Shown here: one piece after another, positions 14,570 to 21,415 of the stretch | Layout of the letters: each line of letters starts with the position of its first letter | Numbering within the stretch: position 1 is the first letter of the stretch | Source of the DNA: Streptosporangiaceae bacterium | GTDB taxonomy: Bacteria; Actinomycetota; Actinomycetes; Streptosporangiales; Streptosporangiaceae | Reading direction: 5' to 3' | Assembly (NCBI GenBank): GCA_030045175.1 | Contig: JASIBM010000364.1 | Location: 1-26,339, forward strand | DNA length: 26,339 nt | Made by a program: the position numbers and the translations under genes | The notes under the pieces: model-generated | The model's database searches: none | What the model was told of the DNA's origin: nothing | The model's input: the letters and a program-made list of their open reading frames with translations, nothing else

Positions 14570-16369
14570 ATGGCAACTGAGACAGCGGTCGTGTCGAGCA
14601 GACCGGTCGACGTCGGCCTCAAGCGGGAGATGGGGCTGATCGGCGCCATGTGGGCGTCCGAGACCTCCATCATCGGCTCAGGCTGGCTGTTCGGCTCGTT
14701 CTACGCGGCGGTAGCGGTGGGGCCGGCGGCGATCTGGGCGTGGGTCATCGGCGGCATCATCGTCATCATCCTGGCGCTCATCCACGCCGAGCTCGGCGGG
14801 ATGTTCCCGGTGGCCGGCGGCACCGCGCGGTTCCCGCACCTGGCGTTCGGCAGCGGCGCCGGAATCACGTTCGGCTTCTTCTCCTGGCTCCAGGCGGTGA
14901 CCGTCGCCCCCATCGAGTGCTTCGCAGTGATCCAGTACGGACAGTACTGGTTTAACGGGAAAAATCCGACGCATCCGTCATTCGTGATTTATGACCAAAC
15001 CACCATGAACGTGACCCACTGGGGTTTCGTGATCACGATCGCGCTGATGGCGATCTTCACCGGCGTGAACTTCTTCGCCATGAAGTTGTTCAACCTGATC
15101 AACTCGGGCATCACCTGGTGGAAGGTCGTGATCCCGGTCGGGGCGATCATCTTGCTGCTCTTCAAGTTCCACTCGGGCAACTTCAGCGTCCAGGGCGGCC
15201 TCAACCCGTCTCACGCCTACGGCATCGAAACGATCAACGGCACGAACCTCCTGCTGCACGGCTGGCACGCCCTCTTCTACGCGATCCCGGCCTCGGGCAT
15301 CGTCTTCGCCTACCTCGGGTTCGAGCAGGCCGACCAGCTCGCGGGCGAGATCAAGAACCCGCAGAAGAACCTGCCGTGGGCGATCATCGGGGCGATCCTG
15401 ATCGGCACGCTGATCTACGTGATGCTCCAGGTGGTCTTCCTGGGCGCCACCCCGCACAGCCTGATCGACACCAAGCTCGGCTTCGCGTCGTCGGCCGTGG
15501 CGGCCAGCCCGATCGCGGTCGCGCCGTTCGCAGCCCTCGCGGCAGTGGCGTTCGTCGGGACGTTCGCGAAGACGTTCTCCGGCGTCCTGCGAGCGGACGC
15601 GTTCATCTCCCCGTACGGCACCGGCCAGATGTACGAGACCTCGACCTCTCGCGTGGGCTACGGCCTGGCCAGGAACCGCTACTACCCGTCGATATTCACC
15701 AGGACCGACAGGAACGGGGTGCCCTGGTTCAGCCTGATCATCGCGTTCGTGTTCGGCCTGATCTTCCTGCTGCCGTTCCCGAGCTGGCACGACCTGGTCA
15801 GCCTGGTCACCTCGGCGAGCGTGCTGATGTACGCGGGCGCGCCGCTGGCCTTGGGCGTGTTCCGCAAGCACCTGCCCGAGGCGGCCAGGCCTTACAAGAT
15901 GCCAGGCGCCGTGGTCATCGCACCAATCGCCTTCGTCCTCGCCAACCTGATCATCTACTGGTCCGGCTGGGAGACGCTCTGGAAGCTGGGCGTGGCCATA
16001 GTCATCGGCTACATCCTGATCCTGATGCACTTCTCGGACAACCCGCACGCGCCCAAGATCAACTGGAGGAACTCGATCTGGATCGGCGCCTACCTGGTCG
16101 GCATGGGCATCATCTCGTGGTTCGGCGAGTTCGGGCTCCCGCCGTCGGCAGTGCTCGAGAAGAACGGCAACTACCGAGGCCACCTTCCGTTCTGGTGGGA
16201 CATGCTCGTGGTCGTCGTGTTCAGCCTGGTGATCTACTACTGGGCAATGAACTCGTCCCAGAGCCGCGATGAGATAGAGCAGGCCATCGAGGCGCAGGGA
16301 GGCGGCGCCGAGGACTGGGAGGCTCACGTGGCTGAGGAAGGCGGCGCCGCGGAGACCCCGGCAGCCTGA
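14570..16369 (+). CDS. APC superfamily amino-acid permease (paralogue 1)
   Basis: A 599-residue integral membrane transporter of the amino acid-polyamine-organocation superfamily. The TM1 region has the glycine-rich unwound-helix signature SIIGSGWLFGS, followed by HAELGGMFPVAGGTARFP, a TM2-TM3 motif of the family. Some 12 hydrophobic segments follow and the tail is hydrophilic and Glu/Gly-rich. It probably takes up an amino acid with protons; the substrate cannot be assigned. ATG 14570 is preceded by AGAAGGATCGATC. The gene at 16901 is a clear paralogue (shared HAELG, GGTARFP, FLPFPSW and TSAS/TVxMYA motifs). The periplasmic-looking loop at about 14945-15005 has unusually AT-rich codons. A strong terminator follows. 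Confidence 0.88.
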   Translation: MATETAVVSSRPVDVGLKREMGLIGAMWASETSIIGSGWLFGSFYAAVAVGPAAIWAWVIGGIIVIILALIHAELGGMFPVAGGTARFPHLAFGSGAGITFGFFSWLQAVTVAPIECFAVIQYGQYWFNGKNPTHPSFVIYDQTTMNVTHWGFVITIALMAIFTGVNFFAMKLFNLINSGITWWKVVIPVGAIILLLFKFHSGNFSVQGGLNPSHAYGIETINGTNLLLHGWHALFYAIPASGIVFAYLGFEQADQLAGEIKNPQKNLPWAIIGAILIGTLIYVMLQVVFLGATPHSLIDTKLGFASSAVAASPIAVAPFAALAAVAFVGTFAKTFSGVLRADAFISPYGTGQMYETSTSRVGYGLARNRYYPSIFTRTDRNGVPWFSLIIAFVFGLIFLLPFPSWHDLVSLVTSASVLMYAGAPLALGVFRKHLPEAARPYKMPGAVVIAPIAFVLANLIIYWSGWETLWKLGVAIVIGYILILMHFSDNPHAPKINWRNSIWIGAYLVGMGIISWFGEFGLPPSAVLEKNGNYRGHLPFWWDMLVVVVFSLVIYYWAMNSSQSRDEIEQAIEAQGGGAEDWEAHVAEEGGAAETPAA

Positions 16370-16385
16370 TCGTTTGCCCCGCGAG

Positions 16386-16423
16386 CATGAGGCTCCGGCC
16401 CTGGGAAGGGCCGGAGCCTCATG
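16386..16423. terminator. Strong bidirectional terminator between permease 1 and sodX
   Basis: CATGAGGCTCCGGCCC (16386-16401) and GGGCCGGAGCCTCATG (16408-16423) form a perfect 16-bp stem with a six-base loop, 17 bases after the permease stop and 31 bases beyond the sodX stop. Being symmetric, it can serve both convergent genes. Confidence 0.9.
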
Positions 16424-16445
16424 GCGTCTTGACCGCTACGAGCGA

Positions 16446-16487
16446 GCGGCGCTCTAAGAGGCGCCCGAAGGCGAGCGGGAAGACCTG
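16446..16487 (-). repeat. Dispersed GC-rich repeat forming the 3' end of sodX
   Basis: On the minus strand: AGGTCTTCCCGCTCGCCTTC, GGGCGCC, TCTTA, GAGCGCC. It is the same element as at 13607. Here it encodes the last ten residues of SodX (RSSRSPSGAS) and the TAG stop lies in its loop. Confidence 0.75.
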
Positions 16488-16792
16488 TAGCGCAACAGGA
16501 GCGTTCCCCTGATCAGCGCGGCAGGTACCGGGCCGAAATGGCGGCTATCGGTGGCCCCTGCGCCCGGGTTGTCCGAGATCAGGTACCAGCCGGCCGATTC
16601 GCACCTGGCGGCCCGCTTGACTAGCAGCATGCCTGGCCGCTGGGGATGATCGGCGACGACGACCTGACCAGGCCGGACGCGAGGCGGGCCGGCGCGCAGC
16701 AACCCACGCCAGATCAGCAGCCAGTCCCCCGGCCACAAGGTCGGCTCCATCGAGCTTTCCGCCACCGCGACCCGCCATAGCGGCCAGTGCAC
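16454..16792 (-). CDS. sodX: Nickel-type superoxide dismutase maturation peptidase SodX (S26 family)
   Basis: A 112-residue signal-peptidase-like protein without a membrane anchor. It has the S26 Ser-Lys dyad: Ser14 in VAESSMEPTLWPGDWLL and Lys59 in LLVKRAA, followed by YLISDNPGAGATDSRHFGPV, the box with the DSR-FG signature of this family. SodX removes the short leader of Ni-SOD so that the new N-terminal His can bind nickel; the substrate sodN lies at 18735. GTG 16792 is chosen because it leaves a normal-length N-terminus and has GGGAGGA a few bases upstream; an overlapping ATG belongs to another frame. In known genomes sodX and sodN are usually neighbours, but here a permease gene lies between them and the two are divergent. 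The last ten codons come from a dispersed repeat. Confidence 0.88.
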   Translation of the reverse strand: MHWPLWRVAVAESSMEPTLWPGDWLLIWRGLLRAGPPRVRPGQVVVADHPQRPGMLLVKRAARCESAGWYLISDNPGAGATDSRHFGPVPAALIRGTLLLRYRSSRSPSGAS

Positions 16793-16800
16793 GCATCCTC

Positions 16801-16843
16801 CCGACGTTCGCAGGCGTCTTCTGGGAAGACTAGTCAACGTCGG
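16801..16843. promoter_or_regulatory. Nested inverted repeats between sodX and permease 2
   Basis: The outer arms CCGACGTT (16801-16808) and AACGTCGG (16836-16843) enclose the inner arms GTCTTC (16816-16821) and GAAGAC (16825-16830). Both pairs are perfect. They sit in the 108-base divergent promoter region, so an operator or a 5'-UTR structure is likely. It does not resemble the TTGCA-type Nur box. Confidence 0.6.
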
Positions 16844-16900
16844 TGGCGACGGCCGCCGCACGCGACGAGCTCGCGGGTGGCTCGCTGCACGGGGGTAGCA

Positions 16901-18565
16901 ATGGCCACATCCGCTCCCGGCCTGGCGCCGACCGGATCCACTGAGCACCACCTGCGCCGGGCGGTGAGCCTTCGCGGGCTCACCATGATCTCGCTTGGCT
17001 CGATCATCGGGTCGGGCTGGCTGCTCGGCGCCCTGACGGCGGCGAAGGTCGCCGGCGCCGCCTCGCTCATCTCCTGGATCATCGGCGGGCTGGTGCTCGC
17101 CCTGCTCGCGCTCGTGCACGCCGAGCTCGGCTCGACCTACCCGCTCTCAGGCGGCACAGCGAGGTTCCCCTTCATGATCTTCGGCGCCCTCGGCGGGTTC
17201 ACCGGCGGCTGGATGGCCTGGATCCAGGCGGTGACCATCGCGCCGATCGAGGTGGAGGCGTCGCTGAGCTACCTCAACTCCAGGTTCAGCGGCCTGGGCA
17301 TGATCCACGCGAACGGCACGCTCACCGGCGCGGGCATCGGCTGGGGCGCCGGGTTCATGCTCGCGTTCACGATCATCAACATCATGGGGGTGCGCTGGCT
17401 GGCCGAGACCAACACGATCGCCACGTACTGGAAGATCGTCATCCCCACGATCACGATCGTCGCGCTGCTCGTCAGCGTCTTCCGCAGCGCCAACTTCGCC
17501 GCGGGCGGCGGGTTCGCGCCCTACGGATTCCACGGCATCTTCGCCGCGCTCCCGCTCGGCGTCGTGTTCGCGCTCGAGGGCTTCGAGCAGGCCATCCAGG
17601 TGGGCGGGGAGGCCGAGGACCCGCAGCGGAACATCCCGCGCGCCGTGATCGGCTCCATGCTCATCGGGACCGCGATTTACCTGCTGCTCGAGGTCGCCTT
17701 CATCGGCGCGCTCAACCCGTCCAACCTCACCCACGGCTGGGCCAGGCCGATCAGGGGCGTCGGGGCGTTCGGGCCTTACGCCACGCTGGCCGCCAACGCG
17801 GGGATCGGCTGGCTGGCCACGCTGCTGATCATCGACGCGGTGATCTCGCCGGCCGGCACCGGCCTGATCTACATCGGCACGTCGTCCCGGCTGTCCTACG
17901 GGCTCGGCAGGAACGGCTACTTCCCGAAGGCCATCAGCATGGTCAGCGCGCGCGGGGTCCCGCTGGCCTCCATCGTCGTCTGCTTCGTCGTCGGCATGCT
18001 GACCTTCCTGCCGTTCCCAAGCTGGGGCAGCCTGGTCGGGCTCGTCACCTCGGCCACCGTCATCATGTACGCGATGGCGCCGCTGTCGCTGGCGGGCCTG
18101 CGGCGGCAGGATCCAGGCCGGCCGCGGCGCTACCGGCTGCCCGGAGCCGCGCTGCTCTGCCCCCTGGCGTTCATCTGCGCGAACTGCATCGTGTACTTTG
18201 CCGGATTCAGCACGCTTTTCTGGCTCTACGTCATCATCGCGGTGGGATTCGTGATCTTCGCCGCCTACCAGCTCGGGCTCCAGGCCAGGCGGCGGACGAT
18301 CATCGAGTGGCGCTCGGCCCGCTGGATCCTGCCCTGGCTGGCCGGGCTGCTGATCATCTCCTGGCTAGGTCAGTACAACCCGGCCAAGCCGACCGTGTTC
18401 GGCATCACGCTCCTGGCGACCCGCCACTTGCACCAGTGGTGGGACCTCGGTGTCCTCGCCGCGTTCAGCCTGGCGATCTATTACTGGGCGGTCAGCAGCG
18501 GCATGCCACGGGTCAAGGTGCGGGAGGCTGTGCAGGGCGCGGGGCTCGAAGCGCCGGTGCGGTAA
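16901..18565 (+). CDS. APC superfamily amino-acid permease (paralogue 2)
   Basis: A 554-residue, roughly 12-helix membrane transporter paralogous to the gene at 14570. It keeps SIIGSGWLLGAL in TM1, HAELGSTYPLSGGTARFPF, an EGFEQAIQ segment, RNGYFPKAIS, LTFLPFPSW and a C-terminal YYWAVSSG. The substrate cannot be assigned. The frame is open from 16787, but ATG 16901 follows GGGGGTAG and starts a normal short cytoplasmic N-terminus; the upstream part would overlap the sodX start. It lies between the sodX and sodN genes, and lacks the long loop after TM3 and the Glu/Gly-rich tail of paralogue 1. A hairpin follows its stop. Confidence 0.88.
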   Translation: MATSAPGLAPTGSTEHHLRRAVSLRGLTMISLGSIIGSGWLLGALTAAKVAGAASLISWIIGGLVLALLALVHAELGSTYPLSGGTARFPFMIFGALGGFTGGWMAWIQAVTIAPIEVEASLSYLNSRFSGLGMIHANGTLTGAGIGWGAGFMLAFTIINIMGVRWLAETNTIATYWKIVIPTITIVALLVSVFRSANFAAGGGFAPYGFHGIFAALPLGVVFALEGFEQAIQVGGEAEDPQRNIPRAVIGSMLIGTAIYLLLEVAFIGALNPSNLTHGWARPIRGVGAFGPYATLAANAGIGWLATLLIIDAVISPAGTGLIYIGTSSRLSYGLGRNGYFPKAISMVSARGVPLASIVVCFVVGMLTFLPFPSWGSLVGLVTSATVIMYAMAPLSLAGLRRQDPGRPRRYRLPGAALLCPLAFICANCIVYFAGFSTLFWLYVIIAVGFVIFAAYQLGLQARRRTIIEWRSARWILPWLAGLLIISWLGQYNPAKPTVFGITLLATRHLHQWWDLGVLAAFSLAIYYWAVSSGMPRVKVREAVQGAGLEAPVR

Positions 18566-18587
18566 CCCTGGCCTTGCGACTGGTCCG

Positions 18588-18607
18588 CGTCGTGCCTGAG
18601 CACGACG
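18588..18607 (+). terminator. Hairpin after permease 2
   Basis: CGTCGTGC, loop CTGA, GCACGACG: a perfect 8-bp stem 22 bases past the stop, with a possible GGT/ACC extension. It separates the permease from sodN. Confidence 0.65.
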
Positions 18608-18684
18608 ACCGGACAGCGGACGCCATGCGGGCAGCCATATCGCGAGCCAGGCGCGCCACCGATGATGGGCCGCGCCGGCCGACG

Positions 18685-18713
18685 TTGTACTGTCAGATGC
18701 CGTATCCAATGAT
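18685..18713 (+). promoter_or_regulatory. Candidate sodN promoter
   Basis: TTGTAC (18685-18690), 17 bases, AATGAT (18708-18713). The transcript would start near 18720 and leave a very short leader holding GGGAGAAGG before ATG 18735. No TTGCA-N5-TTGCA Nur operator is evident. Confidence 0.35.
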
Positions 18714-18734
18714 CGGACAAGGGAGAAGGACATC

Positions 18735-19142
18735 ATGAGGCTGCTCGCTCGTGCCCTCGCGCCCAAGGTCACCGTCTACGCGCATTGCGACCTGCCCTGC
18801 GGTGTCTACGATCCGGCACAGGCAAGGATCGAGGCCGAGTCGGTGAAGGCGATCTGCGAGAAGTACCAGCAGAACTCCGATCCGGAGTTCCGCGCCAGGG
18901 CCCTTCAGATCAAGGAGGAGCGGTCCGAGCTTGTCAAGCACCACCTGTGGGTGCTATGGACCGACTACTTCAAGCCGCCGCACTTCGAGAAGTACCCGAA
19001 TCTGCACCAGTTGTTCAACGACGCCACCAAGCTGGCAGGTGCCGGGGGAACCAAGGGGAGTACCGACGTGTCGAAGGCGGACGCGCTGCTGGCCAAGATC
19101 GACGAGATCAAGGAGATCTTCTGGGCCACCAAGCAGGGTTGA
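18735..19142 (+). CDS. sodN: Nickel-containing superoxide dismutase precursor
   Basis: A 135-residue precursor of the hexameric Ni-SOD, which converts superoxide to oxygen and hydrogen peroxide in the cytoplasm. The nickel hook HCDLPCGVYDPAQARIEAES starts at residue 17; after leader removal it supplies His1, Cys2 and Cys6, with Asp3 and Tyr9 also conserved. The 16-residue leader ends VTVYA just before the hook and is the expected SodX substrate. KHHLWVLWTDYFKPPHFEKY and the final IDEIKEIFWATK match the family. The mature protein would be 119 residues. ATG 18735 is preceded by GGGAGAAGG. The gene is closely similar to Streptomyces sodN, but sodX is not adjacent. A large inverted repeat follows at 19195. 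Confidence 0.97.
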   Translation: MRLLARALAPKVTVYAHCDLPCGVYDPAQARIEAESVKAICEKYQQNSDPEFRARALQIKEERSELVKHHLWVLWTDYFKPPHFEKYPNLHQLFNDATKLAGAGGTKGSTDVSKADALLAKIDEIKEIFWATKQG

Positions 19143-19194
19143 GGTCAAGTAGGGCCGCGCCGGGAGCGGCGCCGGCCGAATCGCCTGAGACATC

Positions 19195-19251
19195 ACCATG
19201 ATCGCGGACGCTCGTCAGTTATCTATGCTGAGGATCGTCCGCGATCATGGT
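19195..19251 (+). terminator. 16-bp inverted repeat in the sodN 3' region (terminator or 3'-UTR RNA)
   Basis: ACCATGATCGCGGACG (19195-19210) and CGTCCGCGATCATGGT (19236-19251) are perfectly complementary across 25 bases, with TCAG/CTGA able to extend pairing inside the loop. It starts 53 bases after the sodN stop. A terminator is the simplest reading. In Streptomyces coelicolor the sodN 3' UTR is processed into a small RNA (s-SodF) that silences the iron SOD mRNA, so this segment is also a candidate for such an RNA. Confidence 0.7.
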
Positions 19252-19378
19252 TGATTGCTCCAGCGCCACGAGCACACGGCGCGTCAGGGCAGCCTCCAGT
19301 ACAGGATAAGTTGCAGGTAGAAGTCAGGTACTGCCGCCAGGCGGAGACAACACTCGGTCATTGTGGGAGGAGCTGCAC

Positions 19379-19978
19379 GTGACGGAGGAAAGCACGAAAT
19401 CGGCGGCAAGCCAGAGCCGGGTTCCTGCTAATAAAAGTGGTATTAATACCTACGATTCATACGATAGTTATCAAGTAGACCAGGGGGATCGGGGCGATGG
19501 TGACGGTCGCGATCGGGCTGATCATCATGCACACGGACGCCTGCCGATGACGGCAGATCCGGCCGCGACGGTCGGAGCGGCCGACCGCGTCACCGTCCGT
19601 GACGAGGTCACGGTCAAGATGCCTGCCGATGGCGTGTACTTGTCCGTGCTGCGGACGGCCACGGCAGGCCTGGCCGCGCGCCTCGACTTCACGCTCGACG
19701 AGATCGAGGACATGCGCATCGCCGTGGACGAGGCTTGCGCGATGCTGCTCAGCCAGGCCATCCCTGGCAGCGACCTTGAGTGCCGCTTCAACCTCGGCCA
19801 GGACGCGATGACGATCTTCGTATCGGTGCACTGCGTGGAGCCGCGGGTGCCGGCCGGCGACACCTTCGCCTGGACCGTGCTCACCGCCCTGGCCGGACGG
19901 GTGGATGCCGAGGTCGGCCCTGGTGACTTGCTCACGTTCGTGCTGCGCAAGAGTCGTGATTCATCGAGGTCGGTGTGA
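19379..19978 (+). CDS. Anti-sigma factor, RsbW-type serine kinase/ATPase
   Basis: An up to 199-residue cytoplasmic HATPase_c_2 protein. The conserved core runs from about residue 70: VKMPADGVYLSVLRTATAGL, then LDEIEDMRIAVDEACAML (the N-box region, in which the usual Asn is Met), and a C-terminal FAWTVLTALAGRVDAEVG. RsbW-type proteins hold SigB-family factors inactive and phosphorylate an antagonist; the partner is the next gene, which starts within this gene's stop codon (GTGA), as expected for a co-translated pair. GTG 19379 has a perfect GGGAGGAGC site. However, the first 56 residues are low-complexity with an AT-rich stretch, and ATG 19547 begins just where a coupled 17-codon upstream frame ends, so a shorter 143-residue form is quite possible. 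It resembles the Streptomyces SigH anti-sigma factor (UshX/PrsH) by context. Confidence 0.85.
   Translation: MTEESTKSAASQSRVPANKSGINTYDSYDSYQVDQGDRGDGDGRDRADHHAHGRLPMTADPAATVGAADRVTVRDEVTVKMPADGVYLSVLRTATAGLAARLDFTLDEIEDMRIAVDEACAMLLSQAIPGSDLECRFNLGQDAMTIFVSVHCVEPRVPAGDTFAWTVLTALAGRVDAEVGPGDLLTFVLRKSRDSSRSV
19420..19444 (+). promoter_or_regulatory. Candidate SigB-type promoter inside the anti-sigma 5' region
   Basis: GGTT (19420-19423), a 15-base spacer and GGTATT (19439-19444, preceded by GT) resemble the GTTT...GGGTAT promoters used by SigB/SigF/SigH-family factors. It lies in a short AT-rich patch. Transcription from here would exclude the GTG 19379 start and would support autoregulation by the downstream sigma factor. 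Confidence 0.4.
19497..19550 (+). CDS. Possible 17-residue leader peptide coupled to the anti-sigma core start
   Basis: ATG 19497 follows AGGGGGATCGGGG and encodes MVTVAIGLIIMHTDACR. Its TGA overlaps ATG 19547 as ATGA, and that ATG is in frame with the anti-sigma protein, just before its conserved core. This is the layout of a translationally coupled leader. It is short and could be chance; it overlaps the longer reading of the anti-sigma gene in another frame. Confidence 0.3.
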   Translation: MVTVAIGLIIMHTDACR

Positions 19979-20916
19979 CGGGGGAAGTTGAGTTCGCCTT
20001 GACTGAAGAGTTCGAGACGATGACGGCCGATGCTGCCGGGGGGCAGGCGCTGGCCGAGCCTGACGACGACGTGATGGCCGTCGCCGGGCTGATCGCGGAC
20101 GAGATCGACGACGACGCTGCTGAGCAGCTCTCAGGAGCGATCAGGATCCAGCACGCCGTCCGAGACCGGGGCCATGCCAGGGAGCTGTTCGTGTTGCTCT
20201 CAGAGCTGCCTGAGGGCGACCCAGAGCGCCTGCGGATCCGCGGCGAGCTCGTCGAGTTGCACCTGCCCTTGGTCGAGTACCTCGCCAGGCGGTTCCGCAA
20301 CCGGGGCGAATGGCTCGACGACCTGACCCAGGTGGCCACGATCGGGCTGATCAAGTCCATCGACAGGTTCGACCTCAGCCGCGGCGTTGAGTTCTCGACG
20401 TACGCCACCCCGACCATCGTCGGGGAGATCAAGCGGCACTTCAGGGACAAGGGCTGGGCCGTTCGCGTCCCGCGCAGGCTCCAGGAGCTGAAGCTGGCGC
20501 TCACCAAGGCCATCAGCGACCTGGCGCAACGGCTTGGCCGCGCCCCGACCGTCGGCGAACTGGCCGCCCACCTCCAGATGAGCGAGGAGGAGGTGCTCGA
20601 GGGGCTCGAGTCAGCGAACGCGTACTCGACCGTCTCGCTTGACGCACCCGACTCCGGGGACGAGGACGCGCCGGCCGTGGCCGAGTCGCTCGGCATGGTC
20701 GACGAGGCGCTCGAAGGCGTGGAGTACCGCGAGTCGCTCAAGCCACTGCTCGAGCGGCTGCCGCCGCGCGAGAAGCGGATCTTGCTGCTCCGCTTCTTCG
20801 GGAACATGACCCAGTCGCAGATCGCGACCGAGCTTGGCATCTCGCAGATGCACGTGTCCCGGTTGCTCGCCAGGACGCTCGCCCAGTTGCGCGAGGGCCT
20901 GACCAGCGACGAGTGA
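19975..20916 (+). CDS. SigB/SigF/SigH-family RNA polymerase sigma factor
   Basis: A 313-residue group 3 sigma factor. Residues 1-65 are an acidic extension; region 2 follows (DDLTQVATIGLIKSIDRFD near 115, then FSTYATPTIVGEIKRHFRD), region 3 (RVPRRLQELKLALTKAI, PTVGELAAHL) and region 4 (LPPREKRILLLRFFGNMTQ from about 262, then ISQMHVSRLLARTL). These factors drive general or osmotic/oxidative stress genes and are held by an RsbW-like protein, here the gene before it with a GTGA overlap. The long N-terminal extension and the nearby whiB1/wblE and sensor kinase genes recall Streptomyces SigH. Start GTG 19975 is set by the overlap. A dispersed repeat lies 10 bases after the stop. Confidence 0.93.
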   Translation: MTGEVEFALTEEFETMTADAAGGQALAEPDDDVMAVAGLIADEIDDDAAEQLSGAIRIQHAVRDRGHARELFVLLSELPEGDPERLRIRGELVELHLPLVEYLARRFRNRGEWLDDLTQVATIGLIKSIDRFDLSRGVEFSTYATPTIVGEIKRHFRDKGWAVRVPRRLQELKLALTKAISDLAQRLGRAPTVGELAAHLQMSEEEVLEGLESANAYSTVSLDAPDSGDEDAPAVAESLGMVDEALEGVEYRESLKPLLERLPPREKRILLLRFFGNMTQSQIATELGISQMHVSRLLARTLAQLREGLTSDE

Positions 20917-20926
20917 GCGGGTTTCT

Positions 20927-20955
20927 CGCCTCCGGGCGCCTTTCAGCGCGCAGGC
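20927..20955 (+). repeat. Dispersed GC-rich palindromic repeat, copy after the sigma gene
   Basis: TTTCTCGCCTCCGGGCGCC, then TTTCA, then GCGCGC. It is a somewhat diverged copy of the element at 13607, placed in the 49-base gap between convergent genes, where it could act as a terminator. Confidence 0.6.
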
Positions 20956-20965
20956 ATTTCCCGCG

Positions 20966-21415
20966 CTAGCCCCGCTCGCCGTGCTCGGCCAGCGCGCGCA
21001 TGCTCGGCGGCACGAACAGCAAGACGAGCCCGCTGACCGCGAGCACCAGGGCAGGAACGCCCCACGAGTAGCGCGCGCCCTGCACCAGGTAGATCCCGAC
21101 GATGCCGGTGAAGAACTGCGTGAGCAGGGCCGGGGTGCGGCTCCACCGCCTGGCCCTGGCCAGGCCGACGGCGACGAGGCCGAGCGCCACGGCGGTGCCT
21201 GCGCCGATGAGGCTGATCGCGATGCCGCTTGAGGTCTGGTACGCCTTCCCTTCGATCGCCGCGACCGCGGCGAGCACCGCGGCCAGCAGGATCGCAGCGG
21301 CCTGCACCGCCTGGACGAAGGCCGCGCACACCACCGATACCGGACGCTCGGGACGAGCAGGCCCGTCGCCAACGCTAGCCTGAGCGCGTGCGCGCGCTCC
21401 TGATCGTGAATCCAC
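20966..21415 (-). CDS. Conserved four-helix membrane protein of unknown function
   Basis: Up to 149 residues with four hydrophobic segments: AAFVQAVQAAAILLAAVLAA, IAISLIGAGTAVALGLVAVG, LLTQFFTGIVGIYLVQGA and VPALVLAVSGLVLLFVPPSM. The Arg-rich turn ARARRWSRTP between helices 2 and 3 and the PPSMRAL end are typical of small actinobacterial integral membrane proteins I cannot name. The first 28 or so residues (Arg/Ala-rich) overlap the divergent lipid-kinase start, so the real start is probably one of the GTG codons nearer the first helix. There is no functional clue beyond its place between the sigma and lipid-kinase genes. Confidence 0.7.
   Translation of the reverse strand: MDSRSGARARAQASVGDGPARPERPVSVVCAAFVQAVQAAAILLAAVLAAVAAIEGKAYQTSSGIAISLIGAGTAVALGLVAVGLARARRWSRTPALLTQFFTGIVGIYLVQGARYSWGVPALVLAVSGLVLLFVPPSMRALAEHGERG

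Noticed and set aside
14978..16327. 449-codon minus-strand open frame opposite permease 1
   Set aside because: The translation is extremely rich in Arg, Asp, Glu and His with no motif, and the plus strand clearly encodes a 12-helix permease.
16545..16796. ATG frame MRALAAMAG overlapping sodX
   Set aside because: The start looks good (GGGAGG nearby), but the frame lacks the Ser-Lys dyad and DNP-DSR motifs, which are all in the neighbouring frame starting at GTG 16792.
18566..18734. Nur-type operator before sodN
   Set aside because: I looked for TTGCA-N5-TTGCA and did not find it, so nickel regulation by Nur is not supported by this sequence.
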